64,000 nt of DNA from Amanita rubescens (taxonomy: Eukaryota; Basidiomycota; Agaricomycetes; Agaricales; Amanitaceae). Numbering within the stretch: the stretch's first letter is position 1; every line of letters begins with the position of its first letter. The DNA is taken from positions 372,001 to 436,000 of the forward strand of contig WION01000020.1 in NCBI GenBank assembly GCA_015039365.1, given 5' to 3'. A program made the translations under genes and the position numbers. Below the pieces are notes generated by a model that had not been told where the DNA came from, searched no databases, and saw only the letters and a program-made list of their open reading frames with translations. This document shows, one piece after another, positions 46,061 to 58,365 of this stretch.

Positions 46061-49000
46061 CTACCACGCAGCGGGCAACCCAGAAGCTACAGCACCAATC
46101 TCCGTTAGCTGCGTAAGAGGGTCTAGAGACCCCTGGTATTGCGGCAAGAACATCGCATCGGTATAGGGGCACCGCACAGACGGCGAACCCTTGTAAATCG
46201 GCGTATAACTAGCAGCACAAATCTCGAACGCCGTGTATTCGTCATAGTCAATGTCAACGGCGTTGCGGGGATTACGATCCCCAGCGGCGATACGTTGGCG
46301 TGCCTACGCAATCGTCAAAACTCAACTCAAATCTGCTAGTCGAATGCATGCGTACCTGTGCAACTATCTTCGGATCGGGCTTCAAGTCCAAGAGCCGCTT
46401 CGCAAACCGAGCAGCGTGTGCCAGGTTGTTTGCTTTTGCGAACCAGTTGATAGCACTCCGGAGAGCAATTTGCAGGTGAGCCGGTTGCATTTGACAGTGC
46501 GTAAAGTACGCCGCAAGCTCTAGTTGTCGTTTCAAATTGCCGACATCTTGTTCGGCTACTCGTCGACGCTCCAATTCAATCGACACTCCCAACAGGTATT
46601 CTCGCGCGGACGTTACCGTTTCTCTCCACTGTGGCCAACATCATCAACGAAACTCAAACATCAGATTAGCTGCTCACCAGTTTCGCCTCATCATCGGAAG
46701 ATATCACAACAAGTAAGAGAGCATGCAACACTGAGCGGAAGACATCTTGCGCTTCTGCCAACTTGTTGCCGGACATGCATCGGTACCCTTCCGTCACCTC
46801 TGTTCTCATCGACTGTAGTGATCGTACAGCAACGGGAAGAACACGACTGGGGGAAGACTCGGACGGGTTACGTCTCACATGAATTTTCAGTGGTGGCAAA
46901 GAGGCGACTGGTGAAATATAGACATGTGATGATCGGTAGACGGACATGAATAGCGGTTTCAGCAGGGCAAAGTTGACCACTCCGAATTGACGATTGAGAA
47001 GCTGTAACACGTCCAGGTCAAACAAACGTCACTTGATCTTGCTCGGAGAACCTACCTGCATGGCACTCTCGAACGCTCCGGCAGCTACATGGTCCACAGC
47101 AAGCGGTGAGTTTCTGACCCACAACTCCGTCTCGTCAGGACCTGGTGTTGCACCGGCACCCAACTCCTCTTCTTCCTCTGCAGGGCCCGTCTCTTCTTCA
47201 TGCGCAGGCTGGAACTCTCCTCCATCAGCGTCCAGGTCCCATCCACCCTCGTCAACTTCCTCCTCTTGCATCTCTTCTTCCCTCGCCCACGCATCCAATG
47301 CAGAAGAAGCAGCGCCAGCGCCAGTATCTCCGTTAGCATATGGAGTTGGGACACCTTCCAAGGATCCATTGACGAGAGCAAGATCAAAGAAGTTTTCTCC
47401 GGGAGGTACGACTGGCCAGTTCATATTTGTGGTGGAAGTGATGACGGGCGGTGGCTTCAGCGTCGACGGACCAAAATCGGGTACATCGTCAAGGTCAGCT
47501 TCCGTAAGACCCGCAGCTTCTAGAATCTCGGCCGCTACTTCTTCCAATCCGTTGGTCTTGGCCATCAAATACGCCAACGGGTCTAAAGTGTGCATTTAGT
47601 ACTCTTAATATCCTGGACCTCGCCCGAGACTTACGGAGTCCAACATCTCTCAATACAGAAATCCGCCCCTCCACATCACCGGTATACAACGCATTATGGA
47701 ATCGCGACATTGGATCACCCCTCGCCTCGGCGATCTTTTGCATTTTCGACAACTTCTCTGTACTTCCAGTTGCGAGGTAAAGGAAGGACAGTTTGTCAAA
47801 GTTCTTCGTCATTTGATAAGCCTTCTCCACCACTTTATGGTTTCCTTGTTTCAGCGCCTGTTGTGCAAGCTTAGCCCAGCACTCGGGGCGGTCAATCGTT
47901 TTGGCAGTTTCCATTGCAACATCCAAATTACCGCATTCTAGCGCTAGCTCAAAGCGAGTGTTCGTGTCTTGGACGAAATGAAGTGCGATCTGAAAGAGCA
48001 TATCATAAATACGCTGCGAACGTCATTCAAGGCAGATAATCACCTCCGGGAATCCTTTCTGTTGTAGATACGCAATGATACTCTGACCCATGAGAGTAGA
48101 AGTTTTGATAATGTACAGCATTTCCTCGTAATTGTGCTTCAAAAGCGCAAGCTTGAACCTGTACTCTGTTGGGTCAAATGTAATGGTGCGGGGGCGGGCT
48201 GAGCGGTCGAGACAGTAAATCGTCTTGCCCTTGACACGCGTCAGGTAGACGGGGTTGTCCAATGTGCAAATGACACCGTGATCACTATTTAACTTGAATG
48301 TTAAATCCGCTATGTGTGATGGTAGTAAAGTGGTTTACCCTTGGGATAGGCAATACTTGACGTGATTGAGCGTAGAATAGATAAAGACGCCTGAGTCGTC
48401 CCATGCACCCGACTTGATACGAATCGTCTCATGAATAAGGCTATGTTGCGAGAAATTCTTGTTTGCAATTGTAATCGCTGTACGAAGTAGAGTTAGGAAG
48501 CGCTACAATCCAAAGAGAGGTAACTTACTATGTTTACTCATCAACACGACCAACTGACCGTCGGCACTCCAAATAACGTACTTAACGGGTGGACTGTTGA
48601 TTTCCGCAATTGTTTTCTGTTGCTGTATGTCATATAACACCACGGTGGAAGTAGAACTCAGGATGAGGCAAGCAGTTCCACCATAGAATATCTCATTCGT
48701 CTGAACAGGAGCCTTGATCGTCTTGACCACGGAATTGGCTAGATCTCGGACTTCAATGAGCTAAACAAGGCGTGTCTAAGCGTTAGCATACATATGCGTA
48801 GCAGATAGAGAAGCGGACCTGAGTAGTCTTGTTCAAGACTGCAAAACGGTTCCTCGCAACAAATATCGCACTCTGCCCGCTTCCCTTCTTCCCGTCAACG
48901 CTCGAATCCTTAACCTCGCCTTGAGCCTGTTGCGGTAGTGTCGTGAGCTCATACAACCCATTATCGGAGCCAATCGTCAGCAGAACAGCTCGCTCCGCTG

Positions 49001-50352
49001 GGTTGAAGCTCAAGGTTCTTGGAGGCATATAAGGACTTCCAAACTTGCGCACGCTCAAAAGTCCAATATCCGAGCCCGTGGAGAAGTCGAACGCGCGAAC
49101 GTACTTGTCTCGGACATAGTACAGCGTTTCTTGGTGAACAGAGAAGGCAGGTCGTTCACGTTCAAGCTTGAAAACGATAAGGCCGCTATCATGCCCAGCT
49201 GCAAAGAGGTTGAGATTGGGATGCGCAGCGAGAACCCAGAACCGGTCGTGTTCCCTCCTAAAAGTCTGGATGGCAGTTCTCTTCGCCAAATCCCAAACTC
49301 GAACTGTCTTGTCTTCACCGCAAGAGACGATCAACTCGTGCTTTGAGTGGAAGAAAGCACTGGAAACGTTGTTGAAATGGCCACGACATGAATCGACCTC
49401 CCAAGCTTTGGTCTCGCTCATACGCCAGATCTTGATAACTCGATCATCCGCGGCAGAGACGATGAGAGGTAATGTAGGATGGAACATGGCAAAATTGACG
49501 CCGCGATCATGTCCCTCCAAGACATACTTGACGGTTGAGAAGGAGTCGAAAGTTTCGAAATTCCCTGGTCCACTGCTTCCCATATTACCAGGACCACCTG
49601 CATTGGGCGAGCCTCTCCGCAGACCGGAGATATCCCAAACTCGAACGGTCTGGTCCATTGATGCAGAGACGACGAGATCCTCTTTTGGATGGAATTGGGC
49701 GGACATGACGTAGTGCGAGTGTCCGGTCAGGATTGCTATACAGTTTCTCGATGTACTGTTCCATATGCGTATTGTTTGATCATCAGAGGCCGAGAGCTAG
49801 GTGAAGGTCGATGTGATGTGTAGTCATGCTGGGAGGGGGGGAACACAGTACTCACGATCCAAGGCATCTCATGGTGAAATTGGACAGTGCGAACGTAATC
49901 CAAGTGCCCATGCAGTGTAAAAAGACAACGCCGGTTCTGAGGTCGAATATCTGCAGGCGAATATCAGCACTCGACACCATCCCTGACAACTTAGCAGACT
50001 GACCCCACACCCTGATTTTATAGTCATCACCACCAGTAACCAAGAGTGCTCTACTTGGATGTATTGCCACTCCGCGGACGGGGCCTGCATCGGTGTGAGC
50101 AGGTGACCATCATTTAAAAAAGTGGACAGACCTTCATGCTCCTCAAACCGATCTACTAGCACCCCCATTCTATAATTCCACAATTGTACACTCCCATTGT
50201 GTAGCGCGGCCGCGAGCAGGGGTTGCGTCGGATGGAAAGCGAGCCCTACGGAAAACGAAAGCACAGCATGAATCAAACGATAACACAACTCAAAGATGAA
50301 AGAGAACAATACCCTTTACGCGGTTGCTTTTAGACTCGAACTTTGTGAGCAT
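46061..50352 (-). CDS. COP1: Coatomer alpha subunit (alpha-COP)
   Basis: Largest subunit of the COPI coat for Golgi-to-ER and intra-Golgi transport. Minus-strand exons start [13 protein letters not shown], then [54 protein letters not shown] and [20 protein letters not shown], which form the N-terminal WD40 propeller. The second propeller ([10 protein letters not shown] ... [20 protein letters not shown]) and the alpha-solenoid ([20 protein letters not shown]) follow. An acidic linker lies near 47160-47290. The C-terminal domain that binds epsilon-COP ends in [20 protein letters not shown], typical of alpha-COP. All blocks are in order. The stop is at 46061-46063. Confidence 0.92.
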
Positions 50353-50521
50353 GACAGACATAATTAGAAATATTTGTCCCCGCAAAGAAGCGGGAGAGCT
50401 GAGCGTCGCAGTCGGCGCGTTTTACTTTGGCTGAAAGGCGTGGTTAAACGAGTTGCCTTTTTTGGTCCATATCTACTCTATAATCTAATAATACAACAAT
50501 CGATAGCTACAACGGCCACGT

Positions 50522-50649
50522 CAGTGGTTCAATCTGTCCATCTCATCAATACTCAGCAATAACACTAGTATAAACCCACCCATGCCAGTGATTCAGTCTA
50601 TGCATCTCATCAATACTCAGTGCTAACCCCGGTGTAAACCCACCCACCG
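50522..50649 (-). repeat. 64-bp tandem duplication at the 3' end of the F-box-like gene
   Basis: The segment 50522-50585 and the segment 50586-50649 are clear copies, both with TCTCATCAATACTCAG and TAAACCCACCCA. Sixty-four is not a multiple of three, so the second copy (in the gene's direction) is read in another frame and supplies the present C-terminus and stop. Confidence 0.85.
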
Positions 50650-51952
50650 TTCTTTCTGTGACTATCTTCTTGAACGACATGGTCAACTTCTCTCTCAGTA
50701 GACCTGTAGTCCTGTCATACAATACAAGCTGCTCTTTGGGTGTTTGATTCATAAATCTGGCAAAATGAAACTTGATATGCTTCAATGCCGTCGCTCGAAG
50801 TGCAGCGGAAGACAGTTTGACGTCTAATTGGTGCCATTCTGCGTCAGTCAGCTCGAAAGGAGTTGACTCAAGGTAGCTGAAGAAAGTAATATGCTCCAGC
50901 GGAGAACCATTTGGAAGGCTAGAGAGAGTCTCGTGCAAACCTCGAAGGATAGGATCGATTGTACGGACACGCAATGGCACCCAAAAATCAATATTCCGTA
51001 GACGTTGAAATGGTGCCAAATCAAGTCCGAGCCTATAGGTATCCTGTAACTGAATCTGATCACCCGTGAAGGCTGATGGCATATAGTAAGGATGAACTAC
51101 CAAATCGAAATGAGAGCCATTTCGTAAAACCAGAGGTTTCTACATACCTGATTGAAAAACAACAGAAACGAATTCAAGCGTACTGGAAGCATTCTGCATC
51201 AACTTCTGCAGTAATTCCCATTCTGAATCGAAGCGAACGACCATGCACAACATGGTCAAATGCGATATGTCGAGTAAGTCTATAAGACCTGACTCCAAAT
51301 TTCCCGTTTCTGAGCCTTTAGATGTGATAATTAGCTGTTCTGGCCTCGCCGCGGGGATAGCAAAGGTGTCGATATCCTCAGCCAGCGCGTTATCCAAGGG
51401 GTGCGGATTGTATCCTGAATTACAAATTTGGAACTTCTTTAATCCCGAAGAGATGTGCCGAAACGCGCTGAGAGGAAAGCCCTCGACGTGTTCAAACTTC
51501 AGCTTCTTCACAGAAGGACAGGCAAGCAGACCCGTCAAAGCAGTCTGCAAGCTACCAGGCAAAGATCCCCACGAGACCCTTCGCAACGTAATCCTTTCCA
51601 GGCAACCACTGCTATGCTCTGCAAACAGCTTCAGAATCAGGCAGAGTTGCTGATAGCGACTTTCGTCAATCTGTGCCGGGGAAGGATGAAGGCAGCCGGG
51701 GACCATGCTACATCCGATTCTGAGTTCCTTTACGTGTTGGAAGATCCTGTGCGACCTAGGCATCAACCGAGAAAACGTCCCGATTGCCCATTCGTCGCAG
51801 CACAGACGGAGGCAACGGAATAGCTGCCGGAAGCTGTAATGCTCGAAAGTGAGCGACACCTGCGAGCAGGCTATCAAAGTGGGTTCCTTTCCGATTTGGC
51901 CAACGACTTTCTCAATGAGCTCTGACGGCAGCGTTGGATAAGGAAGAGGCAT
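50546..51952 (-). CDS. F-box-like protein with leucine-rich-type C-region
   Basis: Two exons. The first (about 51142-51952) starts MPLPYPTLPSELIEKVVGQI, an F-box-like helix pair (ACSQVSLTFEHYSFRQLFR). It continues with irregular leucine-rich segments (LERITLRRVSWGSLPGSLQT, VKKLKFEHVEGFPLSAFRHI). A GTATGT donor after VFQS and a TAG acceptor near 51100 join to VHPYYMPSAFTGDQIQLQDT. The second exon runs to IDEMHRLNHWHGWVYTSVIA, then EY-stop. The layout is that of the large agaricomycete F-box/LRR-like family, probable ubiquitin-ligase adaptors. The last residues come from a recent 64-bp duplication that shifted the frame. It is not close to the three zinc-type F-box proteins elsewhere in the window. 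Confidence 0.65.
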
Positions 51953-52217
51953 GGTCGATACCGGCTCTACGTGTGACGGGTTCTTGCCAGCGAAGCACTT
52001 ATACTATATAGTCGACTGATCTGTACTACTTATCGCTACTTCGGCTAGTGGCCTGATTCGCCTATAAGAGATAAGGATTTGGAGAACATGCCAAAATTTG
52101 TATATGTGCCCGAGTACCTACCCTGAGGCGCACAAGATCCTGTAACTGTCATCCTCCGCCATGTGGCTTGAGATCTGGCAGCTCGCCGATCCGTGATGTA
52201 ATGAGTAGGAAAGCCAA
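51953..52217. other. Upstream region of the F-box-like gene
   Basis: TATACTATATAG near 52001-52012 is a possible AT-rich core promoter for the minus-strand gene. No other feature is visible. Confidence 0.35.
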
Positions 52218-52462
52218 CAAGTCCATAAATAGTACCCGACGCCTCGCCTCGGAAGTATTACACGGAAGATGAAGCGCATATATCGGCTACTTTCCTTATC
52301 CCCTCGTTCTAATCATTCCTTCACAGCATCTGTGTTGGATATAATCCTATGGATGGTGAAACGATGTTATTCATGTTTATGCCGAAGGAAGGCCCCGCAC
52401 CTATCTCGTAGAGAACTTCAGCGGGACATATGCACCTTGATAACTTCAAAACCCGATCTAGA
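52218..52462 (+). repeat. Dispersed repeat, copy 1
   Basis: Strongly similar over about 245 bases, in the same orientation, to 63570-63836. Shared blocks include CGGAAGTATTACACGGAAGA, CATATATCGGCT, TATGGATGGTGAAAC and GGGACATATGCACC. Copy 1 has small deletions relative to copy 2. I found no terminal inverted repeats. Confidence 0.8.
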
Positions 52463-54504
52463 CCGCAATGGTTCAACGTTCAGGCGTAAGGAGGCTGCTA
52501 GCAGGATATCAGATTTACTCGTGGTTATCTTGGGAAACGCACGAGAACCGACGAGATAACAACTTATCCATTAGCCAACCCATTGTCATACGCCGCTACA
52601 GCATCGCAAGTCTCGTAGGCAATCTTCACTGACAATAAAAAAAAGCGCAATGCCGTAGTTGTTTTTGTGGTTTTCTCCACGCAATCCACTCCTGAATAGC
52701 ATAGCAGGTCAATAGCGTTCCCAATATAGCGCATAACGACGTACAGGGAATGAAAGATGTTCACCCTAGGCAATGGTAAATTCATCAACCACGGCGCAAA
52801 GACATTTATCAAATCATCTGCAGTGACAGTGCGGCTGGATTTATGAATAGATGGACAACGTGCTGATGGTGCTGACTAGTCGAAGTCAAATCCACTTCAT
52901 TATCGCATTATGGAAATGCGGGCCAAAATACTTCGCATTGAATTCAGAGCCGCAATCCTTCTAAGTTTCTTTCCTACACCTCCACCCCCATCGGCTGCCC
53001 TAGTAACGACTGAGGTTAATGCGGAGGTTGTTTATCTGGGAGGGTCGACATACTAGGATCCACTGGCAGCTTCATGTGCTGGGACCGGCGGGGAAAGTGA
53101 TAGTAGAGGCCGGACGAATGGCATGGTGGACCGATGAAGGTACGAGACAAGAGGGCTTACTTATGGCAGTCCTGAGTTGTAGACGACGCACGTCGCCCAA
53201 GTCTCTCCGTCACTTCCCACGCAGACGGACTCGGAAGCGGCAGCGGTAGCGAAGGATATTAGCTCCTGCAGTTGTATGCCCAACTCAAGCTGCACTTGAT
53301 CTACCATATCTAGTGCGGGAATTGTAACTGTCTAACCCCGTCTGCCGTGCTTCCTGCGGTAGCGCCCTGATCAAAACTCAGAATGATCAACGGCCCTAAT
53401 CCCAGCACCCATCTCCTGGATGGAACTTGGGACGTTCGTCGTCTCGAACGTCGACGAGCCCAGCTGCATCCTAGGGTCACACTTAACACAATGAGCCGCC
53501 CGCGCTTCCGAGGATGCAAAAGCAGAATCAATTCAACTCGCCCATTTGCTGCCGCGTAACCGCCACGGCGCCCTATCATTTCAAACCCATGCGACATATG
53601 TACTCACTGCGACCTGATTGAATCCATCAACACCCACCACAATGCATCCAAAGTGCTCATTTATTGCCACGTAACCGCCGTGGCGCCCCGTTTCAAACCC
53701 ACGCAAAGTACGTACCCCCTCCCCCTCGCTGCTGCTCAATTGTATTGATGAACGCACCTGCCACCAGCTGCCACCTCCGAACATAAACCATCGAAATGCG
53801 CTTTGTAGCCATCACCTAATCCTACACTGCACACCCGCAATGCGCTCGTGACCTGAACCATACCCATTTTTTTGTCTCTGATGATTGGTTATCCAGTTTC
53901 ATGCAGCAACTGAGCGTGCACGGCTTCCACAAAATGATAAACAGGGCTAATCATCCAACCCTACCCCTATACCACTGTCTCCAATGTAAACACATCTAAC
54001 AAGTACAACAGGGCTGAACGAGTTGTGTTTCCCTCCAAGTTAAATAATAATGCACATGGATTGGCAAATGCTGTTTCGTGTTCCAGTGGTGTACCTGCAA
54101 TAGGTGAAGCCAGGCAGCAATGCACTGGTACATCCTCTAACTCAAATAACAGCAATGCCAGTGGTGGTAAGTCAGTACATACCCCAACAGAACCAATGTG
54201 TACCACCTCCAGTGGGACAACCTTACTCTGTTGGGTTTGTTTAATACAAATGGAACTTCTCTCTTGAATGAGGTGCTACTGTGGTGGGGAATGGCTCCAC
54301 ATTCAATGATCAGGGCATGAGGAACAAGTATGCTGCCTTGCTCCCTTTGTTTTCTAGTTGTGATATACAGCTTGCTATTCACCTGCAATGATTGATAGTC
54401 ATACATAGTAAACTGAATGCCAAATTTAGTAAGCCTTTTGTCCTATGTCATAAAGCATTTTCTGTACTGTGATGTCTGGTTACTGAATAAAATTGGATTC
54501 AAGG
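52463..54504. other. Intergenic region with a diverged direct repeat
   Basis: No gene is recognised on either strand. GTAACCGCCACGGCGCCC followed by TTTCAAACCCATGCG (about 53555-53595) is repeated in diverged form (GTAACCGCCGTGGCGCCC, TTTCAAACCCACGC) about 112 bases later. From about 54080 on, CpG disappears, marking the downstream flank of the NLR-like gene. Confidence 0.45.
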
Positions 54505-57500
54505 CTACATTAAATAACACATGTTTTGCCTCATAACAAGTTTGTCAAGTTGTCTCTTGTAATGGACTGTAGTGGGATGTTGAGCTCCCATAACAGTTTG
54601 CATGGATTGCACAACTTGAGACAGCAAAGGTTCTGCCTCATCCAACCTTCCCTGGCTTCTACTATATGTCAAAGCCAAGCTAGCCATTGCATTCAAAGTG
54701 GATGGATGATCTGGTCCAAACTTTGCTTTTCTTGTTTTCACCACCTCCACTTGCAGCTTCTCTGCCTTGTCCCACCTTCCTTGATTCCAGTATGCTGTTG
54801 CAAGATAATTCATTGTATTAAGAGTATCTGGATGGTCTGATCCAAGCTTTGCTTTTCTTGCATTCATGACCTCCACCTCCAGGTTCTCTGCCTTATCCCA
54901 CCTTCCTTGAATCCTGTATGTGGATACCAGATTGTGCATGGTGTCAAGAGTGTATGGATGGTCTGACCCAAGCTTTACTTTTCTTGCATTCATCACCTCC
55001 ACCTGCATCTTCTCTGCCTCATCCCACCTTCCCTGATTCCAGAATGTTAATGCCAGATTGTGCATGGTGTGAAGAGTATCTGGATGGTTTGATCCAAGCT
55101 TCACTTTTCTTGCACTCATCACCTCCACCTGAAGCTTTTCTGCCTCATTCCACCTTCCCTGATTTCCAAATGTTGATGCCAGACTGTGCATTGTGTGGAG
55201 TGTGTCTGGATGGTCTGATCCAAGTTTTGCTTTTCTTGCATTCATCACCTCCACCTGTAGCTTCTCTGCCTCTTTCAATCTTCCCTGATGCCTGTATATT
55301 TCTGCCATGTTGTGCATGGTGTGGAGAGTGTTTGGATGGCCTGATCCAAGCTTTAATTGTCTTGCATTCATCACCTCAACCTGCATTTTTTCTGCCTCAT
55401 CCCACCTTCCCTGATTTCCAAATGTTGATGCCAGACTGTGCATTGTGTGGAGAGTGTCTGGATGGTCTGATCCAAGCTTTACTTTTCTTACATTCATCAC
55501 CTCCACCTGTAGCTTCTCTGCCTCTTCCAACCTGCCCTGATTCCTGTATGTTTCTGCCACATTGTGTATGGTGTGGAGAGTATTTGGATGGCCTGATCCA
55601 AGCTTTGCTTTTCTTGCATTCATCACCTCTACCTGCATCTTCTCTGCTTCATCCCACCTTCCCTGATTCCAGAATGTTGATGCCAGATTATGCATGGTGT
55701 GGAGAGTATCTGGATGGTCTGATCCAAGCTTTGCTTTTCTTACATTCATCACCTCTACCTGCATCTTCTCTGCTTCATCCCACCTTCCCTGATTCCAGAA
55801 TGTTGATGCCAGATTATGCATGGTGTGGAGAGTATCTGGATGGTCTGATCCAAGCTTTGCTTTTCTTGCATTCATCATCTCTGCCTGGAGCTTCTCTGCC
55901 TCATCCCACCTTCCCTGATTCCCAAATGTTGATGCCAGACTGTGCATGATGTGGAGAGTGTCTGGATGGTCTGATCCAAGCTTTGCTCTTCTTGCATCCA
56001 TCAACTGCACCTGGAGCTTCTCTGCCTCATCCCACTTTCCCTGATTACTGTATGTTTCTGCCAGATTGTGCATGGTGCAGAGAGTATCTGGATGGCCTGA
56101 TCCAAGCTTCACATTTCTTGCATTCATCACCTCCACCTGCATCTTCTCTGCCTCATCCCACCTTCCCTGATTCCAGAATGTTAATGTCAGATTGTGCATG
56201 GCGAGGAGAGTATCTGGATGGTCTGATCCAAGCTTTGCTTTTCTTGCATTCATCACCTCCACCTGCATCTTCTCTGCCTCATCCCACCTTCCCTGATTCC
56301 AGAATGTTAATGCCAGGTTGTGCATTGCATGGAGAGTGTCTGGATGGTCTGATCCAAGCTTTGCTTTTCTTGCATTCATCACCTCTACCTGGAGCTTCTC
56401 TGCCTCATCCCACCTTCCCTGATTCCCAAATGTTGATGCCAGATTGTGCATGGTGTGGAGAGTATCTGGATGGTCTAATCCAAGCTTTGCTTTTCTTGCA
56501 TTCATCACCTCCACCTGCATCTTCTCTGCCTCATCCCACCTTCCCTGATTCCCATATGTATGTGCCAGATTGTGCATTGTGTGGAGAGTATCTGGATGGC
56601 CTGATCCAAGTTTCACTTTTCTTGCATTCATCACCTCCACCTGCAGCTTCTTTGCCTCATCCCACCTTCCCTGATTGAAGTATGTTGCTGCCAAACTGTT
56701 CATGGTGGTGAGAGTGGCTGGGTGGTTTAGTCCAATATTTGTTTTCCTCTGTTCAAATCCAACAAGTAACAGCTTCTCTGCCTCATTCCAGCTGCCAATG
56801 TGATGAAAAACTAGTGCAAATCTTGGATATTCATCATCATAATACCTGCTTTTCAACTGTAAATCCAATCCACATGAAATATTTGCCCTAATATGTGGTG
56901 CAAGAACTTTACAGAATGTGTAGTTATCAATGTGCCAATCAAGAGCTATGGAACAGGATAACAGTGCTCTTCCTCTGTGATATTGATCACTGATATCTGT
57001 CTTGGATATGATGTGTCTGCTCCACTCATTTACTAATGGATGCATGGAGTATAGATGATCAATCGCCTTGATCAAAGAAAATGACAATAGAACTTTGATT
57101 CCATCCAGGAACTGCATTCTGTCCCACTCTCCTTTGTTCACAAGCAAGGTCTGATGATCTAACAGTGTCACTGACAATGGTAAATTGAGCTGTGCCTCCT
57201 GGACAAGATCTCTGTTTATATAGTTTTCTGCTGCATTTTTGAATAATTCCTCAGGTATATTCTCATGATTTAAAAAGGCAAAAATTCTTAGTAGCCTGAT
57301 TGCACATTGTGCTGCTTGAGCCTCTTGTCCTGTTTCTTTTGCAGCCATGCCCTCAATCTGTTCTATTGAGATGTCCCATGTTCCATATGTAGATGTTCCA
57401 TAACCAGATGCTCCCTTGAATTCTTTCCTTGACATCAATTGATGCTTGTGTTTTGTGAATAGCTCAAGATAGCTACCAATGCTACAGCCACAGTTTTGCA

Positions 57501-58365
57501 TGTATGCTCCTGCTTGATCAACAGCAAGTGGTATTCCACCCACTTCTGATATCACATTTTGGGCCATAGTTGTTATATGATCAGATGTGCCATCAAGCAT
57601 GGCTGATTTCAACAGCAACTGAACAGCCTCATCATCTCCCATGTCAAGAACATTCACTGAGTCCAATGCCAGCCTCTTCAATCCCACATTCCTACTTGTA
57701 ATCAAGATATTTCCTCCATTCCCTGGTGGAAGGAATGTTTCAACCATAGAATAATGCCCATCTGCACTATCATATACCATGAGCCATCCAGATCTCTGAG
57801 CAATCCATTTGAGAGCAGATTGAGGAGACTTTGTTGCCTCCTTTGGGGCATTGTTAGCCTGAGCTATCTGCATTAGTCCAACTTCAATAATAGCCTCTGA
57901 AGAAGCATGAAGCCAAAATATGTCAGAAAACCTGAGACAAGTTGTTCATCTCAAATGAATATTATACTAACATTGATATACTCACAGATCAGGATTTTGT
58001 TCAATAAATTTCAAGCAAATCTGAGTTTTTCCAATACCTCCCATACCATGCAAAAGGAATGACTTCCTTTGGCCTTCCACATGGGAGCTAAAATAGTCCT
58101 TCAATCTTTGCAAGTATTTATCTCTGCCTGTGAAGAATGTACTGGAATGTTTCAGGGGTGCTAGAGGAGGTAAAGCAGAATCAGGAGGGGTGAGGTTAAG
58201 GTTGATGTTGTTGGTGTTGTTAGTTATCTATGGGTTAGGGTTATTGTTGTGCTACCAGTGGACAACTTGTACTTAAATAACCTCTGTAAATTGAGCATCT
58301 TTCATAAAAATGTCGTGTGCCCCAGGGAAAAAATGGTTTGTAGCCTGTTGAGGGCCATCCATCAT
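54505..58365 (-). CDS. NB-ARC protein with about 17 TPRs (fungal NLR-like receptor), intact
   Basis: Three exons (58365-58282, 58227-57986, 57931-54505) with 54-base introns join in phase to exactly 1250 codons. Residues 1-28 form a short motif (MMDGPQQATNHFFPGAHDIF, then MKDAQFTE). The NB-ARC domain has Walker A GMGGIGKT at about 89-96, Walker B WLMVYDSAD, ITSRN, the GLPL-type GGIPLAVDQAGAY, and an MHD-position MHPLV. From about residue 510 to the end are roughly 17 TPRs of 42 residues (NLASTFGNQGRWDEAEKLQV pattern), some nearly identical, then a diverged last unit. By analogy with known fungal NLRs it may sense non-self and trigger cell death; that is inference. The locus has a single CpG in more than 4 kb. 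A decayed paralogue lies at 6.9-10 kb. Confidence 0.88.
54560..56705 (-). repeat. Tandem 126-bp TPR-coding array, about 17 units
   Basis: Successive 126-bp units encode HNLASTF-NQGRWDEAEKMQVEV and KAKLGSDHPDTLHT with few changes. The units near 55640-55840 are almost identical to each other. Variable spots are the residues after NLA, the residue before NQG (G or W) and the L/M before QVEV. Long open frames on the plus strand here are by-products. Confidence 0.9.

Noticed and set aside
54918..56678. Plus-strand open frames of 343 and 231 codons over the intact TPR array
   Set aside because: Same cause: antisense reading of 126-bp units. Repetitive LFLHSSPPPASSLPHPTFPD text is not a known domain.
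54505..58365. A bacterial origin or viral gene for the NLR-like locus
   Set aside because: Introns with fungal GT..AG ends join in phase, and the domain order is typical of fungal NLR-like proteins, so composition alone does not support transfer.
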